64,000 nt of DNA from NCBI RefSeq assembly GCF_018457175.1, contig NZ_JAGFNU010000003.1, forward strand, positions 248,001 to 312,000, written 5' to 3'. This document shows, one piece after another, positions 56,536 through 64,000 of this stretch (the first letter of the stretch is position 1; every line of letters begins with the position of its first letter). Source of the stretch: Pseudohalocynthiibacter aestuariivivens. Its GTDB lineage: Bacteria > Pseudomonadota > Alphaproteobacteria > Rhodobacterales > Rhodobacteraceae. A program made the translations under genes and the position numbers. Under the pieces are notes generated by a model. That model was not told the origin of the DNA. It saw nothing but the letters and a program-made list of their open reading frames with translations, and searched no databases.

Positions 56536-56567
56536 GTCACACACCAATGTGTGACATAATGTGTGAC
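56536..56567. repeat. Right copy of the terminal three-octamer array
   Basis: GTCACACA (56536-56543), TGTGTGAC (56548-56555) and TGTGTGAC (56560-56567) with 4-nt gaps, the same as at 31735-31766. It lies between the integrase start and the attachment repeat, so it could also be the integrase operator. Confidence 0.85.
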
Positions 56568-56624
56568 AAAAATATAGGTCTAAAGCCCTTAATTCATTAA
56601 CCATTATATAAATAAGGGGGATGG

Positions 56625-56649
56625 TGATGGTGCGGTCGAGAAGACTCGA
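56625..56649. repeat. attR: tRNA-side attachment repeat
   Basis: 25 bp identical to 31660-31684. This copy is part of the intact tRNA-Leu and includes its CCA end, acceptor strand and part of the T arm. Confidence 0.92.
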
Positions 56650-56714
56650 ACTTCCACGGGTGTTACCCCACAGCGACCTCAACGCTGCGCGTCTACCAAT
56701 TCCGCCACGACCGC
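56628..56714 (-). tRNA. tRNA-Leu (anticodon GAG)
   Basis: 87 nt including encoded CCA. The acceptor stem GCGGTCG pairs with CGACCGC; the anticodon stem CAGCG/CGCTG encloses the loop TTGAGGT with anticodon GAG. A variable arm and the T loop TTCGAGT complete a class II tRNA. It serves as the integration target; integration restored the 3' end exactly. Confidence 0.95.
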
Positions 56715-56847
56715 ACGTGATCAGGTAGTTGGCGCTTATTAGCGAGTCGGATGCGGGATGTGAAGAGGTTATTTTGACAAAGCCGAGGGGCGCCTACCGG
56801 TCGCCCCTCAGATATTTCTACTCGGTGCAAACTGCCGCGCGAAGTCC

Positions 56848-58218
56848 CTAAGGATTCAAGGAAAACGTTGGCAGCGTTGTGACTGGCTGAACCGTTTCGG
56901 TTTCGCCTAATGCAGCTTGATCATCCTGACCATTGGCTTGGTAGGCCGCGCGGCGGATCAATGCGTTTCGGTCTGGATTCCCAGGTGCAAAGACGGCCGT
57001 CGCCCCATTGTCGGACGCATCAAAGCCAATCTGATACCATGCAAGCGCCAAATCAGGCCGCGTGCTGGTGCCAAACCCTTGCGATAGATGGTGTCCCATC
57101 AATTCGCCATACACCTGCTCTCCCAGAACCGTCAGCAACAACGCTGAACTCAACGCGACATCTAGGTTGTCGGTGCGATAGCCAACTGAGAGACAAATTT
57201 TCGCCGTGCCGGACAATTGGGCAGGCGACATTCCTGTCGACAGAATAAAACCGCTAACGTCCTGCATCACCTGATCATGCGGCTTCAGCGACAACGCAGC
57301 TACATAGTCTTTCATCGCAGGCCCGAACGCTTCGCACTGCGCCTCTATTTGCGCATTGGTTGCACCTTGCACCCGGCTTGCAAGGTCTTCGCCCTGCGCA
57401 ATCGCGTAAGTCCGTGCCAGACAGAATTGTTCATTCAAGGCAAAGTTCGGATCCGACATAGACGCTTCGGTTACAAAACCACCGTTGCTGTTTGTCAAAA
57501 GACTGACTTGGTTACAATGCGATGCAAGCGAACGCTGATTACCACTATCCGCCATAAAGTTTGGCAGGCTCACCATTGCGGTTTGTTCGGTATCGGTCGA
57601 GCCTTCAATTATTGCGATTATTTCCGGCACATCTTTTGATGTTGAGGCCAGTGTGTTTTCGTCCGCACCTTCAGGATCATAGCCGTTTACCGTCTTGCCA
57701 GCGGATTGAGGCAAAGGCTGGTTATAGGTGCCGTTCGCCTGGTCCCTGTAGGTTTGAAGAAGGCCTTTGGAGCCATAGGGACTTGAGGCGACAATCTGAG
57801 TTGTTTCATAACCGCCGGAAATGGCCCGGTGATATGATGAAACCAGGAAATCCCGTTCGTAATGCGTAAGCTGGCCCGTTGCCGGATACCCCATGAAAAC
57901 CTGATACTGCGAAATCGCGCCGCGTGAGCGCCGACCCAACTGGCCATCTGGTGTTCCGGCAGGGAAACCAAAATAGTTCAGCGATGTTTGAGTCTCGCGG
58001 TTGGCGGCGCGTGTTGCGCTGCTTACTGATGTATTGCGGGTCGTCTGTGTGGTCGTTGTGCGCCGTTGATTGTTTGTCGCACTATTTACGATAACACCCC
58101 CGATGACGCCGCCAATTATACCCCCTACAATATCCCCCCCGTCAGCAAGCACTTTTGAAGCTGGTGAAAAAGCGAGTGCACCCGCAAGACAGGTCATTAC
58201 TATGCGCTTTGAAAACAT
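56848..58218 (-). CDS. Exported protein with peptidoglycan-binding-type domain
   Basis: 456 residues. Signal peptide to SKVLADGG, then a glycine-rich hydrophobic stretch (GGIIGGVIGGVIV) and a threonine-rich linker. Residues about 75-130 (TQTSLNYFGFPAGTPDGQLG, RRSRGAISQYQVFMGYPATG) match a PG_binding_1 repeat. The remaining part is helical and resembles Sel1-like or lytic-transglycosylase accessory regions, but I cannot name it. A GGAGG site precedes the start. It is ordinary chromosome, outside the element. Confidence 0.75.
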   Translation of the reverse strand: MFSKRIVMTCLAGALAFSPASKVLADGGDIVGGIIGGVIGGVIVNSATNNQRRTTTTQTTRNTSVSSATRAANRETQTSLNYFGFPAGTPDGQLGRRSRGAISQYQVFMGYPATGQLTHYERDFLVSSYHRAISGGYETTQIVASSPYGSKGLLQTYRDQANGTYNQPLPQSAGKTVNGYDPEGADENTLASTSKDVPEIIAIIEGSTDTEQTAMVSLPNFMADSGNQRSLASHCNQVSLLTNSNGGFVTEASMSDPNFALNEQFCLARTYAIAQGEDLASRVQGATNAQIEAQCEAFGPAMKDYVAALSLKPHDQVMQDVSGFILSTGMSPAQLSGTAKICLSVGYRTDNLDVALSSALLLTVLGEQVYGELMGHHLSQGFGTSTRPDLALAWYQIGFDASDNGATAVFAPGNPDRNALIRRAAYQANGQDDQAALGETETVQPVTTLPTFSLNP

Positions 58219-58334
58219 GTGCGCCTCCTATAAACAACTGTTGCTTTATAAGCGTTATTTTAACACAGAGCCGCTAGCCGATCTGCGTAAAAGATTTATA
58301 AAGTTGAGCTAACTGGTCAGATTTGAGGCTGAAA

Positions 58335-58994
58335 ATGGTAGAATGGCTGACCTCTCGAGGCTTGGTTCCGTACGAAACGGCCGTGGCCGAAATGGAAGCG
58401 CGCGTTGCGCGAATCGTCTCGGGCGAAGCAACCGAAGCTATCTGGCTCCTCGAACACCCCCCTCTCTATACAGCAGGAACCTCGGCCAATTCTGATGATC
58501 TGACAGACCCTGGCCGGTTTCCAGTCTATGACAGCAAACGCGGTGGCCAATATACCTACCATGGCCCTGGACAGCGCGTTGCATATGCAATGCTGAATGT
58601 GGGAGAGCGTGGGCGAGATGTGCGCAAATTCGTCAACCAACTTGAAGAGTGGGTGATCGCAACCCTTGCAGAATTTAATGTCAAAGGGGAACGCCGGGAG
58701 GGGCGTGTTGGTGTTTGGGTCGTGCGTCACGATAAACCACTTAACGCGGATGGCACCGCGCAAGAAGACAAGATTGCTGCAATAGGTGTTCGTTTGCGAA
58801 AATGGATCAGTTTTCACGGAATATCCATAAATGTGGAACCAGATTTATCCCATTTCGATGGAATCGTACCCTGTGGCATTCGGGAACATGGTGTCACAAG
58901 TCTGGTTGATCTGGGGTTGCCCGTTACCATGATGGATTTGGATGTCGCGTTGAAACGCTGCTTCCATAGAATTTTCGAAAGCGAACCTGTTTGA
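58335..58994 (+). CDS. lipB: Octanoyltransferase
   Basis: 219 residues from the ATG at 58335 (GAGG 6 nt upstream). [18 protein letters not shown] contains the conserved acyl-binding block. [20 protein letters not shown] with the catalytic lysine and [14 protein letters not shown] with the catalytic cysteine are present. It moves octanoyl groups from ACP to lipoate-dependent enzymes. Confidence 0.95.
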   Translation: MVEWLTSRGLVPYETAVAEMEARVARIVSGEATEAIWLLEHPPLYTAGTSANSDDLTDPGRFPVYDSKRGGQYTYHGPGQRVAYAMLNVGERGRDVRKFVNQLEEWVIATLAEFNVKGERREGRVGVWVVRHDKPLNADGTAQEDKIAAIGVRLRKWISFHGISINVEPDLSHFDGIVPCGIREHGVTSLVDLGLPVTMMDLDVALKRCFHRIFESEPV

Positions 58995-59112
58995 CCGCAA
59001 CAGTGGTACTAAACCAGCACACCAGAAAAACTGCGACAACATCCCCCCTTTAACTTACAGGATAAATCCTATGTTTTAGGCGCGACTCCCTTCCTGTTCA
59101 AACGAGGTCAAA

Positions 59113-59526
59113 ATGAAACCCATTACACTGATAGCAGCTCTTGCGATTTCCACAGCTGCGCTGCCAGCATTTGCTGAAGGCGATGCCGCTGCCGGAGAAG
59201 ACGCTTTCAAAAAGTGCAAATCCTGTCATGCAATCGCAAATGGCGACGAAGTTATCTTTCGCGGTGGACGCACCGGGCCAAATCTTTTCGGAATGATCGG
59301 TCGTCAGGCCGGAACTGTTGACGGCTTTCGTTATCGCGATGATCTGGTCGCAGCTGGAGAAGCCGGTCTTGTTTGGGACCAAGAATCGCTTGCTGAGTAT
59401 GTAGCCGACCCAACAACCTTTCTTCGCACCTATCTCAGCGATGATTCTGCGCGCTCGGGGATGACCTTCAAACTGCGCGAAGGTGGCGAGGATGTAGCCG
59501 CATATCTTGCAACGTTCAGCGAGTAA
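59113..59526 (+). CDS. Class I cytochrome c (c2/c550 type)
   Basis: 137 residues. Signal peptide to LPAFAEG, then CKSCH in FKKCKSCHAIANGDEVIF, and GPNLFGMIGRQAG. The methionine ligand is probably in SGMTFKLREGG. It precedes ctaD and may bring electrons to the oxidase. The DARSGM sequence is typical of cytochrome c2-type proteins of this group. Confidence 0.9.
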   Translation: MKPITLIAALAISTAALPAFAEGDAAAGEDAFKKCKSCHAIANGDEVIFRGGRTGPNLFGMIGRQAGTVDGFRYRDDLVAAGEAGLVWDQESLAEYVADPTTFLRTYLSDDSARSGMTFKLREGGEDVAAYLATFSE

Positions 59527-59710
59527 TTAGCCGGAAAAGCTATCTAAATGGCATTGGGAGCGACAGAAAAACCCAGTTGAGCCAGAAAAAATTGCCCTGC
59601 GGCGCAGTGGATCATTGCCCGCAGGCCGATACCATTCTAATAACGTACCGGAACGTGCCGCAAAGTTAGTGACTTTTGCGCCTTAATATTTTGGGAACTG
59701 GGAGGCAGAC

Positions 59711-61381
59711 ATGGCCGACGCAGCCATTCATGGCCACGAACATCATGATGAACGCGGGTTCTTTACCCGCTGGTTTATGTCAACAAATCACAAAGATATC
59801 GGGATCCTTTATCTTTTCTCGGCCGCAGTTGTTGGCCTGATTTCAGTCCTCTTCACCGTTTACATGCGGATGGAGCTGATGGAACCCGGCGTACAATACA
59901 TGTGTCTTGAAGGTGCGCGCTTTGCCGCTTCTGATGCGACCTGTACGCCAAACGGGCATCTTTGGAACGTGATGATCACTTATCACGGCGTCCTTATGAT
60001 GTTCTTTGTTGTTATTCCTGCGCTTTTTGGCGGTTTCGGTAACTACCTGATGCCGCTGCAAATCGGCGCGCCGGACATGGCGTTCCCGCGTATGAACAAC
60101 CTGTCTTTCTGGATGTTCATCACCGGCACGATGCTGGGTGTTGCGTCTTTGCTGTCTCCGGGTGGTAATGGGCAGTTGGGGTCTGGCGTTGGCTGGGTTC
60201 TGTACCCACCTTTGTCTACCACCGAAGGCGGCTATTCGATGGACCTGGCGATTTTTGCCGTTCACGTTTCGGGTGCGTCGTCCATCCTTGGTGCGATCAA
60301 CATGATCACCACCTTCCTGAACATGCGCGCACCGGGCATGACCCTGTTCAAAGTGCCGCTGTTTTCATGGTCAATCTTTGTGACAGCCTGGCTGATTCTT
60401 CTCAGCCTGCCGGTTCTTGCTGGCGCGATCACCATGCTTCTGACAGACCGGAACTTCGGAACAACCTTCTTTGACCCTGCTGGTGGCGGTGATCCCATTC
60501 TGTACCAGCACATTCTGTGGTTCTTTGGTCACCCTGAAGTTTACATCATCATCCTGCCCGGCTTTGGCATTATCAGCCACGTCATCGGAACATTCGCTAA
60601 GAAACCAATCTTTGGGTATCTGCCGATGGTCTGGGCCTTGATCGCGATTGGCGTCCTCGGTTTTGTCGTGTGGGCACACCACATGTACACCGTTGGTATG
60701 TCGCTGACGCAGCAATCTTATTTCATGCTGGCGACAATGGTTATCGCGATTCCAACTGGGGTGAAAATCTTTAGCTGGATCGCAACTCTCTGGGGTGGTT
60801 CGATCGAATTCAAAACCCCGATGCTCTGGGCGTTTGGCTTCCTTTTCCTGTTCACCGTTGGTGGTGTAACCGGGATCGTGCTTTCGCAAGCGGGTATCGA
60901 CCGGGCCTACCATGACACCTACTATGTGGTTGCACACTTCCACTATGTGATGAGCCTTGGTGCGGTGTTCTGTATCTTTGCAGGTGTCTATTTCTACATT
61001 GGTAAAATGTCGGGCCGTCAGTACCCTGAATGGGCAGGTAAGCTGCACTTCTGGATGATGTTCATTGGGGCAAACCTGACCTTCTTCCCACAGCACTTCC
61101 TGGGACGTCAGGGTATGCCACGCCGCTACATCGACTATCCTGAAGCCTTTGCTTACTGGAACGTCTGGTCGTCTTACGGCGCATTCCTGTCATTCGCTTC
61201 GTTCGTGTTCTTCATCGGTATCGTGTTCTACACGCTGAAATACGGTAAACGCGTAACCGAAAACAACTACTGGAACGAATACGCTGACACGCTTGAGTGG
61301 ACACTTCCGACACCTCCACCAGAGCATACATTCGAAATTCTTCCAAAGCAGGAAGAATGGGACAAAGGCCACAGTCACTAA
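59711..61381 (+). CDS. ctaD: Cytochrome c oxidase subunit I (aa3 type)
   Basis: 556 residues with about 12 membrane spans. Heme and copper ligands are seen in [12 protein letters not shown] (low-spin heme a), [16 protein letters not shown] (CuB with the His-Tyr cross-link) and [15 protein letters not shown] (high-spin heme a3). The K-channel glutamate lies in HPEVY. As in other Rhodobacterales it stands apart from the other cta genes. Confidence 0.98.
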   Translation: MADAAIHGHEHHDERGFFTRWFMSTNHKDIGILYLFSAAVVGLISVLFTVYMRMELMEPGVQYMCLEGARFAASDATCTPNGHLWNVMITYHGVLMMFFVVIPALFGGFGNYLMPLQIGAPDMAFPRMNNLSFWMFITGTMLGVASLLSPGGNGQLGSGVGWVLYPPLSTTEGGYSMDLAIFAVHVSGASSILGAINMITTFLNMRAPGMTLFKVPLFSWSIFVTAWLILLSLPVLAGAITMLLTDRNFGTTFFDPAGGGDPILYQHILWFFGHPEVYIIILPGFGIISHVIGTFAKKPIFGYLPMVWALIAIGVLGFVVWAHHMYTVGMSLTQQSYFMLATMVIAIPTGVKIFSWIATLWGGSIEFKTPMLWAFGFLFLFTVGGVTGIVLSQAGIDRAYHDTYYVVAHFHYVMSLGAVFCIFAGVYFYIGKMSGRQYPEWAGKLHFWMMFIGANLTFFPQHFLGRQGMPRRYIDYPEAFAYWNVWSSYGAFLSFASFVFFIGIVFYTLKYGKRVTENNYWNEYADTLEWTLPTPPPEHTFEILPKQEEWDKGHSH

Positions 61382-61921
61382 GTGCCCTACGAATGGACTG
61401 GAACTACGAAAGAGGCCTCGGGTAAATCCGGGGCCTCTTACGCGTTTTCTGACGGACACCCGCCCGTTTGCACGCTATCGCTATGGCCCTTTAGGTCGCT
61501 TCCCAAGCGCGGATTCGTAATTTTTATTGCTGCCACATGCATATTGCTTCTGCTGCCGCTTCTGCCACTTCTGGGCACACCTTTCGTCTGGACCCTACTT
61601 CCGTTCCTGCTTGGTGCCGTTGCACTGATCTGGTACTTCCTCAATCGCAGTTACTGCGATGGTGAATTGCTTGAACTTCTTTCTATATGGCCCGACCGAA
61701 TTGAATTGATCCGCCACAACCCACGAGGCCCGCAGCAGGAATGGTCAGCAAACCCTCATTGGGTACGCGTACAAATCCACCCGGCCAGCGGCCCTGTTCC
61801 AAGCTATGTCACATTGACCGGTGAAGGGCGCGAAGTCGAAATCGGCGCTTTCCTGAGCGAAGACGAACGCAAGGCGCTTTTCACCGAGATTAACGAGCAA
61901 CTTTCATATTTACGACCTTAA
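61382..61921 (+). CDS. DUF2244 membrane protein
   Basis: 179 residues starting with GTG directly after the ctaD stop. It has two adjacent membrane spans (FVIFIAATCILLLLPLLPLL and VWTLLPFLLGAVALIWYFL) and a C-terminal domain with WVRVQIHPASGPVPSYVTLT, as in DUF2244 proteins. Genes of this family often sit next to cytochrome oxidase genes in alphaproteobacteria. The function is unknown. Confidence 0.8.
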   Translation: MPYEWTGTTKEASGKSGASYAFSDGHPPVCTLSLWPFRSLPKRGFVIFIAATCILLLLPLLPLLGTPFVWTLLPFLLGAVALIWYFLNRSYCDGELLELLSIWPDRIELIRHNPRGPQQEWSANPHWVRVQIHPASGPVPSYVTLTGEGREVEIGAFLSEDERKALFTEINEQLSYLRP

Positions 61922-61968
61922 GCACGTTTCGGGTCGTATCCTGCATATAACGTGAATATTTTGCCCCC

Positions 61969-62895
61969 ATGGTACAACAGCAAGACATACCAACCCGCGC
62001 ATGGATGGAACTCTGCCTTCTCGGTTTGATCTGGGGCGGAAGCTTTCTCGCCATTGCGATCACACTGCGCGAAGTGGGTTTTGTCACCAGCGTTGCACAC
62101 AGGGTCTTCTGGGCCGCGATTCTGCTTTGGGGGTGGGTGGCGTACCGCGGTCTGCCAATTCCGCACTCACCGCGTCTCTGGCTGTCCTTTCTTGTGATGG
62201 GAATTCTGAACAATGTGCTTCCCTTTTCGCTGATGGCCTGGGGGCAACTTCACATAGAGTCTGGCCTGACTGCAGTGTTCAATGCGGCAACCGCTATTTT
62301 TGGCGCATTGGTCGCTACCGTAATTTTTCCGGACGAAAAGCTAACGGTCCGCAAAACTATGGGTATAGTTGTTGGCTTTGCAGGGGTTGCGACAGCGATT
62401 GGGCTTGAGTCTTTTCGCAACTTCGACATTCGATCTTTGGCACAGTTGGCGGTAATAGGCGGTACAATCTCTTATGCCTTCGCCAGCGTCTGGGCCCGCA
62501 TTCGTCTTAGTGGTCTCGCACCAGAAGTTGCGGCTGCCGGTATGCTGACCGGTTCATCTGTCGTGATGGTGCCAGCAGCCTTTATTATCGACGGTGTGCC
62601 GAGCTTCGCAGTTTCAAGTTCAACGCTCCTTGCAATTGGATACTACGTTTTTTTCGCAACGGCCGGGGCCTATTTGCTGTATTATCGCATACTCGCCCTC
62701 GCAGGCGCGTCGAATACGATGCTTGTAACGCTTTTGGTCCCGCCAGTTTCCATCGTTTTAGGCGCAATTGTTCTGAGTGAATCTCTTTCGACCAACGTCT
62801 ACCTGGGACTGTTCATGCTGCTTTCCGGGCTTCTCATTCTTGACGGTCGTTTGTTTCGGAGGTTCAGACGCGCAAAAACAGAGGGTACCAAATAA
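61969..62895 (+). CDS. EamA/DMT-family permease
   Basis: 308 residues with ten likely membrane spans in two EamA repeats. LCLLGLIWGGSFLAIAITLR opens the first, and MLVTLLVPPVSIVLGAIVLS with ESLSTNVYLGLFMLLSGLLI closes the second. It is a drug/metabolite-type exporter with unknown substrate. Confidence 0.88.
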   Translation: MVQQQDIPTRAWMELCLLGLIWGGSFLAIAITLREVGFVTSVAHRVFWAAILLWGWVAYRGLPIPHSPRLWLSFLVMGILNNVLPFSLMAWGQLHIESGLTAVFNAATAIFGALVATVIFPDEKLTVRKTMGIVVGFAGVATAIGLESFRNFDIRSLAQLAVIGGTISYAFASVWARIRLSGLAPEVAAAGMLTGSSVVMVPAAFIIDGVPSFAVSSSTLLAIGYYVFFATAGAYLLYYRILALAGASNTMLVTLLVPPVSIVLGAIVLSESLSTNVYLGLFMLLSGLLILDGRLFRRFRRAKTEGTK

Positions 62896-62951
62896 CCCCC
62901 AGACACCAGATCGCGTCTGAGCGTTATCAGTCTGCAAACTAACAGAATTGA

Positions 62952-63410
62952 TCAACCGAGCCGATCTTTGACCATTGGTCCAACACGGCCAAAATCCATT
63001 TGCCCCGTGTATTTCGATTTTAGCGCGCTCATGACTTTTCCCATGTCGCGAATTGATTCTGCGCCAACAGAAGCAATCGCTTTGTCGATCGCTTTCTGCG
63101 CGTCTTCTTCGGACAATTGCTTTGGCAGAAACGCCTCGATAACGGTGATCTCGCTCAACTCTTTCTCGGCAAGTTCAAGCCGACCACCTTCTTCGTACGC
63201 CCGTGCACTTTCGTGCCGCTGCTTAACCATTTTCCCAAGGATTCCAAGGATATCCCCGTCTGTCAAACGGGTTTCTTCACCCGTACCACGCATGGCGATT
63301 TCACGGTCTTTGATGGCTGCGCTGATCAGGCGGAGCGTTGAGAGACGCTCTGCATCTTTACTTTTCATCGCTTCTTTCAAAGCCGAACTCAGTTTGGTCT
63401 GCAAGTCCAT
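62952..63410 (-). CDS. GatB/YqeY domain protein
   Basis: 152 residues from the ATG at 63410 (AAGGA 6 nt upstream; an ATG 6 nt earlier is also possible). AERLSTLRLISAAIKDREIA, EITVIEAFLPKQLSEEDAQK and DMGKVMSALKSKYTGQMDFG are conserved in the YqeY family, related to the tRNA-binding tail of GatB. It is divergent from carA, as in many alphaproteobacteria. Confidence 0.9.
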   Translation of the reverse strand: MDLQTKLSSALKEAMKSKDAERLSTLRLISAAIKDREIAMRGTGEETRLTDGDILGILGKMVKQRHESARAYEEGGRLELAEKELSEITVIEAFLPKQLSEEDAQKAIDKAIASVGAESIRDMGKVMSALKSKYTGQMDFGRVGPMVKDRLG

Positions 63411-63494
63411 CGGCATCCTTATCCTCAAGGCTTCCATTTACGTCATAAGGATGTGACCTTACCCGCAGATCGGAATTGTTACAACCTTGCAACA

Positions 63495-63523
63495 TATCTA
63501 TAAGTTATTGTTTTTTATAGATA
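63495..63523. promoter_or_regulatory. 9-bp inverted repeat upstream of carA
   Basis: TATCTATAA (63495-63503) and TTATAGATA (63515-63523) with an 11-nt AT-rich spacer lie in the yqeY-carA divergent region. It may be an operator or part of the promoter. Confidence 0.4.
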
Positions 63524-63611
63524 ACACAAATTTCCTATTTCCGGCTTATCTCCTTGACCCCGGCGCGCAACGCACTTAGTTTCTCGAAAATTTGAGCCGG
63601 GGAGTCGCATA

Positions 63612-64000
63612 ATGTCTACCGCCAGCACCGCGAAAACTGCTGAAATAACTTCACAAACAAAACGTACCGCGTGCCTTGTGTTGGCGGATGGGAGCATTTT
63701 TTACGGCGTCGGATTTGGCGCAACCGGTGAAGCACAGGCAGAGCTTTGTTTCAACACGGCGATGACAGGCTATCAGGAGATCATGACCGACCCATCCTAT
63801 GCTGGTCAGATCGTCACTTTCACTTTCCCACACATCGGAAACACCGGTGTTACCCCAGAAGACGACGAAACGACCGACCCGGTTGCAGCTGGCATGGTTG
63901 TAAAATGGAACCCGACAGAATCGTCAAACTGGCGCGCAACAGAAGAGCTTACGGAGTGGCTAAAGCGGCGCGGCAGGGTAGGTATTGGCGGTATCGATAC
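63612..64000 (+). CDS. carA: Carbamoyl-phosphate synthase small subunit (5' part)
   Basis: 129 codons before the window ends. CLVLADGSIFYGVGFGATGE, ELCFNTAMTGYQEIMTDPSY and AGQIVTFTFPHIGNTGV are the conserved N-terminal domain of CarA. The enzyme supplies ammonia from glutamine for arginine and pyrimidine synthesis. The start has GGAG 7 nt upstream. Confidence 0.96.
   Translation, partial: MSTASTAKTAEITSQTKRTACLVLADGSIFYGVGFGATGEAQAELCFNTAMTGYQEIMTDPSYAGQIVTFTFPHIGNTGVTPEDDETTDPVAAGMVVKWNPTESSNWRATEELTEWLKRRGRVGIGGID

Larger units (their letters stand above)
31660..56649. mobile_element. 25-kb integrative element in the 3' end of tRNA-Leu(GAG)
   Basis: The element is bounded by two copies of a perfect 25-bp direct repeat (31660-31684 and 56625-56649) that comprises the 3' acceptor half, CCA and adjacent bases of tRNA-Leu. 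The tyrosine integrase gene lies next to the intact tRNA and reads away from it. Identical three-octamer arrays lie 50 and 57 nt inside the two repeats. It holds its own primase-helicase, resolvase and iteron field, so it may replicate after excision. No conjugation (tra/mob) or capsid genes are recognised. Confidence 0.92.

Overview
The window looks like chromosome of an alphaproteobacterium of the Rhodobacterales (Roseobacter group). The evidence is a nuoA-B-C-D-E operon carrying Rhodobacterales-like extra genes, a leucine-degradation (liu) cluster, glmU-glmS, an orphan ctaD with a small c-type cytochrome, and many oligopeptide and permease genes. All assignments come from reading the sequence and from family knowledge; no database search was run.

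Layout. 1-4202 (minus): nuoE (cut by the window edge), a 50-residue membrane protein, nuoD, a sulfotransferase, nuoC, nuoB and nuoA of respiratory complex I. 4375-12616 (minus): leucine/isovalerate catabolism (isovaleryl-CoA dehydrogenase, both methylcrotonyl-CoA carboxylase subunits, methylglutaconyl-CoA hydratase, HMG-CoA lyase) with a GST and a nitronate-monooxygenase-like gene between them. 12785-31397: PPK2, a DegT-type aminotransferase, an MmgE/PrpD protein, gph, glmU-glmS, an AlkD-like gene, a lipoprotein, moaA, a lone RES-domain gene, two M20 peptidases and a complete peptide/nickel-type ABC importer.

31660-56649 is a 25-kb integrated element. Its ends are a perfect 25-bp direct repeat of the 3' end of tRNA-Leu(GAG), and a tyrosine integrase lies next to the intact tRNA. 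Just inside each end sits the same array of three octamers. Inside are: (a) a left segment with Hint, TadE/TadG-like, repeat-rich and secreted zincin-like proteins; (b) a replication module on the minus strand (serine resolvase with a candidate res site, an 11-copy iteron field, a large primase-helicase, and a tightly overlapping operon including a terminase-small-subunit-like gene); (c) a cargo segment of three c-type cytochromes, CBS-domain proteins and a metal-efflux/metal-binding pair, several of them behind FNR-type boxes; (d) a DUF4062 protein next to the integrase.

The most unusual signals are in the replication module. Two reading frames are each interrupted by a single in-frame TAG, with protein-like sequence on both sides, and one of them keeps exact ATGA overlaps with both neighbours. 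A family of at least 14 short hairpins with changing, base-paired stems and a conserved TNAC loop is scattered over the element from 37.3 to 56 kb, including inside genes. The iteron field flanks an AT-rich stretch, as expected of a replication origin. Together they suggest a replicating integrative element or phage satellite of a kind I do not recognise.

56628-64000 returns to ordinary chromosome: tRNA-Leu, a peptidoglycan-binding-type exported protein, lipB, a class I cytochrome c, ctaD, a DUF2244 protein, an EamA permease, a GatB/YqeY protein and the start of carA.
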